Part shown: positions 1 through 13,200 of the stretch, one piece after another
How the letters are laid out: every line of letters begins with the position of its first letter
Numbering within the stretch: position 1 is the stretch's first letter
Assembly (NCBI GenBank): GCA_916610825.1
Contig: OU744446.1
Coordinates: 32,592,225-32,656,224 of the forward strand
Source of the DNA: Haliclystus octoradiatus
Lineage: Eukaryota; Cnidaria; Staurozoa; Stauromedusae; Haliclystidae
Direction: 5' to 3'
DNA: 64,000 bases
Notes under the pieces: generated by a model
Database searches by the model: none
The model's input: only the letters and a program-made list of their open reading frames with translations
What the model was told of the DNA's origin: nothing
Translations under genes and position numbers: made by a program

Positions 1-1158
1 CCAGTGAAGATCTGATGAGCAAAGAAACAAAAAACCTCATAAACTGATTGACTTCATTTAAATCTGTACATATAGAAGTATATTTCAGGATGGGAGGGAG
101 AAAATCAAAAGTAATTTACATGAAGACCCTAGGAGCCAATGAGTCCTGGGAGATTAGCAAAAATTTAAAAGAAAAGGGAGAAAATTTATAATGAAATTTC
201 CATAATTGAAAAAATATGATTTCTTTCTTTTTGTAAAAATATAAGAGCAAAGATGGAGTTTTTACCAAATTCTGTGGCAATTGTCCCTAAACTAGAAATA
301 TGTGCTATTGCTTGCGTGATGTAAACATGAAATAATTTGGGAAGTACGAATTACATTCCTGGAAGAAAAAATTATTTTAACTTGCTCTGATGGAGACTAA
401 TAAAATTTATTAAGATGTTATAGTAACTACATTTATTTTTGTATAGATCGAATATATACAATGATGCATCTGACATGTTATGTGTCTGAATACTGATACA
501 GTCAAACCTGTTATAACGGTCACCTCTATACAGCGGCCACCTATCTATAGTGGTCACTCTTGCAATGACTAAAATAGTATTTTCTATTGAATCAAACCTG
601 TATATAAAGGCCACATGTCTATAGTGGTCAATTTATCTGCCTCTGTTAACTGGCCAAAATATACAGGTTTCACTGTACTGATATATCCTAATGTAAAGAC
701 TAATTGAAAATGGAGTGTACCCTATAATCAACATCTTCTCTGTAATACAAAATATTTGTACTTATGACCCATCACCTTGGATGTTTACCTAATATATACA
801 TGCACTAACTACTAAGCTGCCAACTACGCAATGCCAATACGCTACGTCAGCATTCTTTCAGTTGTCAAACTAAGCTATTGACTGATTTGGTTTTGCAGTG
901 GCAGATTAATGTCCATAATACAAGTCTGATGTATTTCCTCATAAAATTTGAAACTCCTTATTTCTATGAGCTGAAAAACTGAAAATCCAGTCAAGGGAAT
1001 TATTTTGCTGTTTTATCTACAGTTTTAAGTTTTTCTTCGTTTTTAATTAAACTAGGCTCTTATACATCATAATAATCTTTTTCAAGTAATTTCCATCTAT
1101 TGTCTGTTCATTTAATTTCTATTTATACATGTTGATCAGAAGTGTAATGAATTTCTAG
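1..1158. other. upstream intron of the KIF27-like gene
   Basis: Non-coding by all frames. It ends in a good acceptor (tttctag) and contains one hairpin MITE (497-677). Otherwise AT-rich with no recognisable element. Confidence 0.7.
497..677. mobile_element. MITE, family TACAGTCAAACCTGT
   Basis: 181 bp bounded by TACAGTCAAACCTGT and ACAGGTTTCACTGTA, with internal repeats of the ctatagtggtcac type. Further copies at 31235-31413 and in the 18.4-18.8 kb composite; fragments at about 14236, 20615, 26130 and 46290. TA at both ends suggests a TA target. Confidence 0.75.
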
Positions 1159-1266
1159 GGTGCTGGCAAAACGTTTACAATGGGAACAAGTGATGGCGAC
1201 TTAATGGTTGATGATACAGTTGGTATTTTACCAAGAGCTATACAAGAGATTTTTGAACGTTTATCT
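1159..1266 (+). CDS. KIF27: KIF27-like exon A: P-loop
   Basis: Acceptor tttctag, then GAGKTFTMG (end of the ATP-binding P-loop) and [16 protein letters not shown], closed by the donor gtaagt. It is 36 codons, phase 0 at both ends. Human KIF27 has GSGKTYTIG and [15 protein letters not shown] at the same place. Confidence 0.93.
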
Positions 1267-4200
1267 GTAAGTGAATACACTAGCTATTCCTACATACATA
1301 TATACACCTGTAAATGAAAGTGAAGCATGTATCCTGGGAATTAAATATTGGATTTTAGAAAATATGTTTCAATCCCCTTTACCTATAAAGAAATCCTATA
1401 TGATTAGGACCCATTGTAACTTTTTTCAAGTAGAGCCTTAGGGACGTGGCTAGGGCTATGTCCTTTTGCCCCCCCCCCCCGAGGTTTTCCGTTGAATCTT
1501 TGACAGGAGCTCTATACAGAGCCATCTACAGTATATACAAGAGCTGAAACATACTTTAAACACACCGCTTTGCCCAATGATTGGTTGTGCGCTTTTCGCA
1601 TGGGTACAGGGAGCCATTTTTGTTCAAATTTTTTGTGCGAAACAGATTTTATGGTGGAAGTTTCGTAACTTTCTCAACTTTCTTAATCAAGTTTCTAATT
1701 TTTTCGTTGATCTCAATTTAGCTTTGCATCGCCGTTTATAATTATTTAATGAGATTAAAGATGCCAGGACGAAATTCAAGTTACATACATTCTGGAAGTT
1801 TTTGACGTTGAATGCATCTTTAAAGTAATAAAATCAAAATCTGAAAATGAATCCAAATCAAGAAGAACGACGGCGATTGACAGGATTTGATAAATAAAAC
1901 TGACTCTGTTTTGCATGATTTATTGCAGACTTTAATTAAGTTGCCTCAATTGAAATACTATTTGATGAAATTGAGCTAGATAAATCAAAGTAATATTTTC
2001 CATTGCATTCTAAACCTTTTAAATCCAACTGCAGACAATTACAAGCATATTTTTGTGTATTAAGTAAGTCAATTGTGTTGACACCTTTCTTCAAACATAC
2101 CAAAGTTTTGACTGGACTTCTGTGCGAAAAGCAATTATAACGTAGAATGTTGGCAAAAAATCATGGTCAAACTTTCTGGTTGAAAATAAATTGTTCCTTT
2201 TTTGGTTTCAAAAAGGGACACAGGAATCTCCAAAATGCCATGTTTGAGGTCAATTTTGACGGGGAAAGAGTCACGCTGTGTCAAAACTCAACAACAGCAT
2301 GTACGAATAGTAATACGTTTTAAAAAAAGGCCAGATATACACTGTTACCCTGTCCTTTATAAAGTATTTTCTTAACTTTCCTTCTTATAATGTCATTTCT
2401 TTTTTGTTTCTATTTTCTCCACTGTAGCAGAACAACTGTGAGTGGCATATGAAAGTTTCATTTATTGAAATCTACTTGGAAGATGTTACAGATCTTTTAC
2501 ATAACGATGGCGGAAGAAAGGAATTATTTATAAGAGAAGACGACAAAGGGAATACAGGTGTGCTATTTTGCAAAATTGATTGACGGTTGGAGAATTGAGA
2601 CATTATCTTAAGTTTAATGCCAAATATTTTATATGTCAATTTCAAACTGTTTCACTTTCCATGTCTGAGTCATTTTACTTGTTTTCATAGCAGCCTTTTA
2701 CCGGTACTATAATTGTGATCATTATAGATAGATCTGTATTTCAGTGCATGAAATATTACATAGTGCAAATAATAACATTGTTGATGTCACGTCTTGAGTA
2801 GTATTGCTTGTATGTTTGAGGGGCGCAAGGTTACTTTACATGATTAATTGTTTAATAAATTACAGTACAGTACAAGCAAATTATACTAATACAAACAAAC
2901 TTTGCAAAATTATGCTAACATTTATAAAGATAAATGTTCATGTGACAACCATATATATATATATAGCTATACTATTGATCAGTTAAATAGGACATCAGGT
3001 CCTCTGAGAAGTGTTCAGCAAGGACGAGAATATCAAAAGAGAAGATGCAGCTGCTCCATGATGATGGTAATCTGTATGATAGTATTGAAATTACAGGAAC
3101 AGCAGAAAACATTTTTTTTGAAAATGCACAGTCAGGTTGAAATGAAATATTGACTTCATAAGAAGGGGACATTTGTGCCTATTGTTCATTTTTGTTAGCT
3201 TTTTCAGATTATATAAATGATAATCTGAGTCTTTGTTGAAATAACTAGTATATGCAGTTGATCTCCATGCAAAGATGGATATAATTTGCTTACGTTTGGC
3301 CTGGATATTGCAATATCGATATCTTGTCCCTCATAAAAGCTGAAAGGCACAACCTACAGATGTTTTCGGATCCTCATTGTTAGAGATCCAGAATTCAACA
3401 TCCGATCAAAGCCAGCATTTTAAAGATACAAGAACCTGGTTCCCGGAAGGCCAGAACAAAATCAGAAGATTTTCAATCTTATCATGATTATTCAAAAATT
3501 TTTATTGTTTTTAAATCGATTCATCTTGCTTCAAAGTAAGTCAAATTTCTGAAATTTTAAGATCAATTTTTCAAAACTATGAAGTATTATAAATTCAATC
3601 CTCAGAAGGTTTACAATCGAACACCACAGCTCCCAGAAGATACAGTAGCACGAGATACAGCAGCACAAGATATAGCAGCTTTTATAAGATATGAATTCAT
3701 AGCCAAGAAATCTTAGCAATATCATCATCATATTTTGACTTGCATTTAACTGCATACCGGTATACAATTATACATACATTTTTTTATACAAATTGCGTAT
3801 AGACAGTTACATTCTCTTACTGCTGAATGTATTTATTTACTATATTTTGTTATTTGTATTGATTGATTAATGTGTTAATTCCAAAAGAATGTTTAATCTT
3901 GGGTAATGTAAATGATGCTTTTGAGTATTCATTAACAAATGGATTGGTTGGAATAACACTTGGATGTTGAAACAGGATTTTATTAGACTGAATTACTGTA
4001 CATTGTCAGAAATTTCTTTTTATTCTGTTGAGGGTGTGAACTAAAGATGTGCAAATCCAACCGATTATGATTATTATCCGATATAGATAAGACCGATTAT
4101 GTCTTTTAATTCAGAAATATTTTGCTTTTATTACATCGCTTACATTGAAAGAGATTGCAGTTGGGTGACTTTGCCCTTGCAGCTTTTGAATTTTTGCATT

Positions 4201-7200
4201 AACAGGTTGCATAGATGTGTGGCTACATTTTCATTTTCTCGAAAAACAATTAAGCAACCAGTTCGATTGTCATCCAAAGTTGAAAGACAAGCATGTTTGT
4301 CAGTAATAAATAATTGGCCATTTATGCGGCCAATTAATATGCACTGGAAATCACAAGTGTAAAATGCAGCAGACTTTCCAGGGATAGATAGTAGTTTTAT
4401 TACTGTTGCATGTAACTCATTCTTGCCCTGGATTGAAAATAAGTTGTTGTTCGTCATTATCTCTTCTGTAAACTGATATGTGGTCAAGACTCTTTCCTCT
4501 TCTAAAATTTGGTACGCTTCTAAGCAGTCATGAAGATTACTGCTGTGTGTGGTTGACACGTCTAAGGGATCCTCTTATGATGATGTTTTTCAGCCAGGAC
4601 TTTTATTTGGTCCCAAATGTCTTCTCCGTAAATCTTCTTGTTTTGTATGACTTCTTAGCCAATCAACATGGAAAGGAATACACATACATTTGTCCTACCA
4701 TTTTCTGAAATTGATTGTCTGTATCATCGTTATTATTATTGTTGTCATGGTATTGCTGTAGCGCAGTTCCTTGGTGTACACTGAGGTGAATTAGATTGTG
4801 ATACTGTGTATCATTTGTATTTAGAAGATCTAATGCACGCTGCGATGTACATGTTTTGTATGGTTGAAACTCTGCACACTCCTTATTGGCTTTCTCAATT
4901 TTTCTCCATTCATTTTTTTGCTTTTCAGAGTAATTTGACGATGAAGTGGATATTGCTCTTCTCTTGAACATTTCTTCAATGCATTGAATTACACCCAGAT
5001 TTCTTTTGGTGTTTGCATTCTGAATGTCAAGATGGAATGGAAAGCTAATCCATACAACATCATGCCAAATGCCCAAATGTCAATGACCTTCAAATCCGCA
5101 CTGCTTGCATTATCAATGAAATTCTCTGGCAGCATGATCTCTGGTGCCATATGTGCCGGCGTTCCTCTGTCAAAGCTACTTGTTTAGGTGCATGTAGCTG
5201 TAAAAGTTTCATCTCTTTTGCTCAGCTCTCCCCGAAATCAGCTGACTTAGATTAATATGACTCGATTCCCATCCTTCCGGTATTGACTTCTCAACCAACA
5301 AAGGGCAGACTTGCATCTGTCCAACTGGAGACGATAGCGGCACATGAAAGCGTGTCCCAACTCTTGTAAATAGATGGCTCTGTAGCGGTCGCCTTCCCAT
5401 TATTATTTGTAGGCCTATCAATGACATGTACCATCCTCTTCATTAAGATGAAGAATGGACCTTTGCTGCCATCTTCTCTTACCAAAAAGAACATTTTATT
5501 TAAAAAAAAAATTTTGAATTTAAATTTTGAAATTCATACACTTTACTGTATTTATACTTAATTCTAGTATGCACCGCCGAAACAGTAAACAGACCTTGTG
5601 CTTCAACATCTGTTTGAAGCATTTCAGTTTCATTCGTCACACTGTCGAGATTACTTTCTCATATGGACTGAGCATTTCTGACCATGGCAATTCAGCTGTC
5701 GACGGGAATGAGCATGCTCTCGTCTGCCCTTTCTCTATATGGTACATCTGATGAGCATTCCAAACTTCTCATCTGACATTTCCCCTCTTTCTTCATAATT
5801 TTGAGTTGCAGCATATGGTACATTATAAATGCAGGTGACTGGTCCACAACCATCAAGGTATTTGTAAGCAGTTCTTCTCTATCTTGAGCTACATCATCTT
5901 CTGTATGTAATATATGTCAAAAATAACAATTATAATTAAGTATCTAACTACAAACGTAAGACAAAAAAAGCAAGCAAGCAAGACTTACAGTACCTCAAAG
6001 TGCAGACGTGAGAATGAAGGCTTCCTTAAATACTTTTTCTGTTTATTATTGTAATATTATATTTGTTAAGAACTGATAATGCTTTATTGAAATTATTGTT
6101 CTTTTCAGTTGTTGCTGGCTTAACAAAGCAAATTGTCACAAGCTATGACGAAGTAATGACTCTTTTGGATATTGGTGCTGCAGTGAGGCAAACAGCAGAT
6201 ACCAAAATGAATGAAGACTCTAGTCGGTCACATTGTATTTTTACCATTCATCTGGGTGAGTTTTGATCATTTAGTCAAAATAGTCCGGTACTGCTGTTTG
6301 ATACATTAAACCCAGGGACTGCTGAAAAATAGCTCATGAATTTATGAACTGCTCATGAATTGTTTATATATATGTGTGTGTCTTTATTGGAATAGTAAAA
6401 AAAAAAAAAAGTTAAACTAATTTCCATAAGAATACACACATATAAGGCATTTATTCAACGCTTTTATACTATGTGGTTAAGTTATAAATTTAATGACAGT
6501 TATAGTAATTATTATCCATAAAACATGAAAGTGAACATTTAAATGTGCTGAGAGAATTTGCACAAACGACATCATTCGGTAGAAATTCCAATGGCGCACT
6601 ACACAGTTAAAATAAAAATAATGTTTGACCTTAAGTTTGGAATTGTCGATGTGATAACTCATAGTGTTCCCACGGGTCTTTGTTTTCATCAGTACTAGAT
6701 CGTCAGGCAACTGCAGCTCAACTAGTCCATATATGATCTTATAAAATAAGTGTAAGTCAAGCTGCAATCGCAGACTCTCTAGTGACGGTATTCTAAGCTT
6801 CTTCAAGCGATCAGTGAATGACGGAGTGTCGATATATGAATGTTACATGAACACATTTCACTAACTTTTCATGCTTGTTCATGATCTTGTTATTAATATT
6901 TTGTGAGTTGCTTTAAAAAGTTCATGATCAAGTTCATAAAAGTTGCACCATTTATCGTCCATGAACAGCCCATGAACTATTTTCGCAAGGGGACTTTCAA
7001 TATATCGTTTTCACAAGTGCTGATATTTAGATACTTATATGTCCACATCTGTTTTGACTTAGAAAAGTTTGATCACAAATTATTTTAACTATGGAATCAC
7101 ATTATGTGAGCAATTTTAATGTTCTTATCAGATCATGCCTTTACCCTTTTAAACTCTATTCATCACTTCTTTTCATTGAAATCCATAAGGAGGATTAGCT

Positions 7201-10200
7201 CAGATGGCAGAGCAACCGAACTTCAGGTCGGATCATATTTGATCGTCCGTGGTTCAAATCCCCCTAAGGTCAACTCAGCCTTGACTTTATCTGAAACATC
7301 AAATGAGTACCATCTGCGGATGGCGGATGGAATGGTCCAGAGCGAATTGCATTGTGATTAGCTGCGGCGCATCGTTGCGCATTGACAATCAAGACGTATC
7401 TGCCATGAAATCTGTTGACATTGATCTGCAGTGTCGCGGCTGAGATCAACAAAGAGCGTTTAAAATCATTGCTCTCAGCGAAAAAAGCCACTCATCTAGA
7501 AATAGAAGAGTGGTACGGGTGCCTTCAGTAGGGCGACACCGTCTACATTTATTACAATTATTCCAGATTTCCTAGAATCCAGACTATTCTCGAAATTTAA
7601 ACAATCATGTTGTAAATTGCATTGTGACATGTCATATCTTCATTTCTTCAGATCAATTTTCTATCACAAATAAATGTGAACTTGGTAAGTTTTAATTTAT
7701 TTATTAAGATGTACTCTGTACAGTGAAAATATAAATTATTTAACTGTCTTGGCAAAAGTAGTTCACAATTTTATGCACATTTTATGATTAGTTTATGGAC
7801 CTCATGAGCTATTAATGGACCATTTATCAATGTTCATATACATTTCATGAACACTTAATTTTCAATAAAGTAAAGTTAAATAGCTTTTTCTTGGGCAGGA
7901 GTTTCTCCATCAGCTGATTGTCATTCCTTTTCGAGCACTTTGGAGGCATATTTGCAACATGGGAACAAAGATGGCTGACGCAAAGGAATTATTTTAGCTC
8001 TCTTCTCATTGACAATTTCAAAATTATTTGATCTCTCCTGTAAACTCTTTTGTAATCTAAACTCTAAACAATATGTTCTCACTGTCATAGAAAGATAGTT
8101 TAAATAGGATTTTCCTGCCAGGGAAGCGAGATTTTGTTCATAGGATCACAATTATTTTCAAACATTTATGAATAATTTAAAATCACACCGAAAGTCAAGA
8201 AAATGTAAAAATTAAAGAAAAATACTATTTACCTTCAAATACGATTAAAAAAATAGATTTTAAACTCAAGGATGATGCAACTTGAAATTGGTAGTCATAA
8301 ATAACTCTTTTATCGAAAAAAATTCTGTTTCATTTAGAAACAAAAATTGCTCAAAACGTGGCTTGAAATTTTGCGGTTCTAATGCCACTGTTTTGGTACA
8401 TTGCGTCAGCCATTATGGATGCCCATGGTCGCTATGTGTTTCCATGAAATTTGGCAATGGAATCAGCAGTCTATGGAAGTCTATGGTCTAAAGGAATAGA
8501 GCCCACCATCCAAGTACCAAGACCAAACAATGATGTAGGCCTAGACAAGACAGCAGATTTACCGTATTGTTATGTAGTTTTTTCTCTAATTTCAAAACAT
8601 TTTATGAATCTTTATTATTGATCAACCTAATGAACTCTTTCCGAAATTGGGTCTCTTTTTACATTTATGATCTTCATAATCTGTTTTTGCAAGTGTTCTA
8701 TTAAGATGTTTACTCGTCCATTGACAATACATAATATGTGTTAAAAATCTGAACTGATTTAATTTTGAAAATTGAGATCATCAAAGCCTTAAAAAGAAGT
8801 TCTGTTTCTTGACAATTCTATTTTATTTAAATAGATTACAAACCTTCAATAAATGTTCACATATTGTAATCTATCTATCTACTATCGTTTCAGATGTTTC
8901 CTCTACTGTAACTTCTGCAAAATTTAATTTTGTTGATCTTGCTGGTTCAGAACGACTTCATCATTCATTTAATCGAGGTGAAAGGTTCCGTGAATCTGTT
9001 TCAATTAACAGTGGTTTGTTATCACTTGGTAATGTCATCAGCATATTATCAGATCCAAAACGTCGTAACTTACATGTACCATACAGGGATAGTAAATTAA
9101 CACGTCTGTTGAAAGATTCACTTGGTGGAAATAGCAAAACATTATTAGTGTGCTGTGTTAGTCCTTCTACTTCTAGTATGGATGAGAGCTTAACAACATT
9201 GAAATTTGCTCAAAGGGTACGTTTCTGTAATGACAAGTTTAATTTTTTTTTAGAATATAACAAATGTTTTGAAACAATGTGCATGAAATTTGCCTCGATC
9301 TGTCTGTCAGTCAGTCTGTCACAAAATGTGAGACCCTTGGAACATTGTTCACTTATCCAATTGGTGAATGTTTCCAATTTCATGTCTCAAATGAGATTTG
9401 TTTTTCAAATGTTATTCTACTCACTGATTATATACTAGAATATATTAATTGTGGATATTGTCAATATGATTGAGAAGCCACAACTCATGCCATCTTTGAT
9501 ATGAAATTTAAGAGTTTGTGACTGTGAAAGTGCCCAGTCTTGAGTGAAAATGAACACGTCATGAATTGTTCATGAAATGTTCATGAAATGTTCGTGGAAT
9601 GTTCATGGAATGTTCATGGAATGTTGGTAAAATGTTCATGAAATGTTTGTAAAATGTTCATGAAATGTTCATGACATATTTATGAAATGTTCATGAAATT
9701 GTTTGTGAAATGTTCATGAAATGTTCATGGAATGCTCATGGAGTGTAGGGGAGAGCGGGGTGAATTGGAACAAATTTTCTTAAAAAAATTATTGCTCCAA
9801 AACGGCTCACGCAAAACTCACAATTTTGGTATCGATTTGTAGGAAATTGTCTGAAGTTTATAATGCAAAATACCTGAATATTGTCAAATCAAAGTTGAAA
9901 CAATGTTTAAAGGAAGAATGACATTTTTTCAAAACCGCGATTTTGCGAAAATGTGGGGTGAAACGGAATGACCACAAATTTACCATTATTTCATCGAATT
10001 TGTTCAAATAAATTGAGTATCATAGCTATTGAGCCTTTAAAAATTGATATCAACAATAATAAATTAGATAGATAAAGAAACTTACTTCCAAATATAAATT
10101 TATAAGATTATAATTTTCCATTCAAAAAAATGCGTCTCCGTAAAACACGATAACATTTTCCCGTACTAGTATAATTTTTCAAATTTCAGTTATAATTGAG

Positions 10201-13200
10201 AGAATATGAGTAAGGTTAATCATTCAAATGGGTTTTAATTAGATTTAACCAATATAATATGAATAAAACAACATTTAATTTCATGCAGCCTTCGACAAAG
10301 TCGCTTTCCTTCCGAAGGTGTCAAATTCAAAGAAACCGCTCATGCAGATGTTTTGTTTACATTATAATTCACATTGATTCACGAAGGAAATAATAAGTCA
10401 AAACAAGACAATGCAAACTCATTAATTTTACGTTGAAAATAAAACAACAAAAAGATCAATGGTTCATAGAAATAATACAAGGCTATTTACTAATGAAAAG
10501 AGGCAATTGAACCAATTTAATGGATTAATTTGAATGATTTCTTCTTGGTGTGAAATCAAAGGCGGAGCAACAACAAAGCAAAGCAGTGTGAAGCCAGACT
10601 GTGATTGAAATGTTTCCCGCCGTGTTCCATTCAACCCCATCGTGAATCTTGCAACATAAACACTATTTACTAGAAAGTTTGTTGGAAAAGACAAAAATGA
10701 CAACTGCCTACGTCATAACACGGAAATTCTCTACACAATGGTATGCAATAACACCTGATGCGTGAAGAAATGAAAATAAAATCAAACGCGATGTGAAAAG
10801 CGAATGACTTGCATCGCGCGTACAAATTTTCAAAGGCCTATAACATTTTATTTACTTTATGTATCGAAATGAAACTTTACACAATGTTTATACTATATAA
10901 GAACAATGTTCTGCTGCAATTTTGTAATTTTTGAGTCTTTAGAAGTTGTGTATTCCGATTCACCCCCGTTCCATTTCACCCCGCTCTCCCCTATATCAAT
11001 ATTATTGTGCATGAACTCATGATCTTATTTTCACAAGAAATTTATTCTTGGATTAATTTTGTTGTGTTTTCAAACCATTCTCTAAAAAGGTTCAAAAGGT
11101 GAAAAATCAGCCTATTGTTAATATTGCCACAAATGAATCTAAACTCAATCACATGAAAGAGGAACTCAAGGTTAGTATAAGTATCAAATTACTAATTTGG
11201 ATTCTTGTAACTTTAAATGTTCCTACGCTACCAAAGCCTGCCTGATTTCAAGCCCAATTTAGTACATTTAGTACCAATATTTGGTTTAGTCGAAGTTAAA
11301 AAATTACGTATTAATTGAAGCAGGTTAGGAGGGTTCTGGGTACGAGACACTATTATTTAGGAGCAATGATGCCATTATTGAATGCAAGGAATGATCAATT
11401 CATTATCGTTTGTTATCACTGGCTACCTTACACTGTTTTCTATCACGTTTCTTATTGTTGCAAAGCTTATACTCCTTGATCAACTAGAAATAGTCAAGAT
11501 GTTAACCTGATTTTTCCCTCCCTCCCAGGCAGCCCCTCTATACTTTACATTTGTAATATAGCTATTTTACTTTCAGTGTATTATTCCACTGATTATCAGT
11601 ATGACTGGTGCTTTGGCTGGTGACAGGATCGCTAGTTGGTTTAACGTAAATCTTAATTTTATCACTTCCACCATCCAAGCTCCAAACACCAAATCGCATC
11701 AATTTGATGTGTTTTTAACTTGCAATTAACGCCGTCAATTGAATTTTCTTTAAGACAGAATATGGATAGATTTTCAACTTGCACAAAATGAGATATATAT
11801 ATAGGGATAGTGATAGGGTCTGACAAAACCCAGTAACCCAGCAGCTAGGTTTCCGAAGGCTAGACGAAATTCCGAGGAAAATCGACTTTCCCTTTCAATT
11901 TTAATGAGTTTGAAAAACGATTTTCCGAAGGTGTAATTTGTTTTCAATCATGCTTGAAGGGTATATTGTGAACCTTTGTCTCCTTTAATTTTTGTTTTTA
12001 TCTTATTTTGAATACTTTTCTCATTTGAATGCCTCCATTTAAGTAAAATATAATTAAAATACGGCCGTCATACAAATGTTAACAATATGTCTGATTCTTT
12101 TCCAAGTTTGTTTAATTGTTCCTTGCAAAGTTGGGAAGAGACACCTTTGTCAACACCTCCAATGAATGACCACACAGTTCACACTTGAGTTACTTGATCT
12201 AAGAAAACCACAAATGCAAAAGGTTTTTTGCAGGGAAATCTAATTATTTTTTTTATTATTTTCAATGTCAAAATTGTCAAGGATTTCAAGAGAAACATTT
12301 TGGATGAAAGCCAAGACATATTGCTAGAATGTTTTCTCCAAAATTCTCCGGAATTAGAAAGTGTTGATATTTCAATCTGTTCAGTATTCCCGTGAAAAGT
12401 TTCCCGAAAATTTTTGATTATAAATCCAGGTTTCTGGAAGGCAAAATACTTTGTCGGACCCTACTAGTGAATGTGCTGTATCTGCACTTGAAATTAATTG
12501 AATTGTATTCTTGTAATCAAAAGACACTGAAAAACAAGCTTGAAACATACAACCATGAAAGGACTGACACAGATCATTCAAAGTAAGAAACTGTATCGAA
12601 TATGTTGTTTGTGTTTTATTTTCCCTACAGCAAGAATAGCACAGTTGATCAAAATATTTTAAACATGGGAGTGTCCATAATCCCTGCCCATTACATTCAT
12701 TTTTATTGTTTTAGGTTTTTATGCAACTGTTGTTATTGTTAGGGTGACCAATATCTCTTACGGTATTTCTATCTTGTAAATCTCTGAAAACTATAAGCAA
12801 ATTTTCTTTTAACCAAGATTTGATAAAAATAGGAATTCTGGAATCCCAGATCCTGGAAGATTTGAGTACGGTATTGTAAATTCAAAAGAAAATATATATT
12901 TTTATAATTTATTGGTCAAACTTCAACAAAAAATTCGGAAGAAAATGTTGAAATGCCTCTAGAATTCCAGAAGGCTTAACCTTTTGTCGCACCCTGCTTG
13001 TAAGAAATATTCAGATACAATATATTTGGTCAAAGAGCTATATCCACTCAAATATAGGATTATTGGCAAACCCACAAAAAGGTTCATAATGTTAATGTAT
13101 TCACATTTTCCACCTTTTAGAAAATATGTTGACATTTTTCTGGGGATCTTTCACAAACTATTCATGAAACAGTGTGGGCAATTCAAGTCTATGAAACAGT

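Noticed and set aside
7189-7262. tRNA-like head with A and B boxes
   Set aside because: Stems do not pair properly and the same sequence recurs at 25814 with a body attached, so it is a SINE.
9217-9438. Extension of the kinesin motor exon beyond 9216
   Set aside because: Translation loses kinesin similarity exactly at a gtacgt donor; the next exon restores it in frame.
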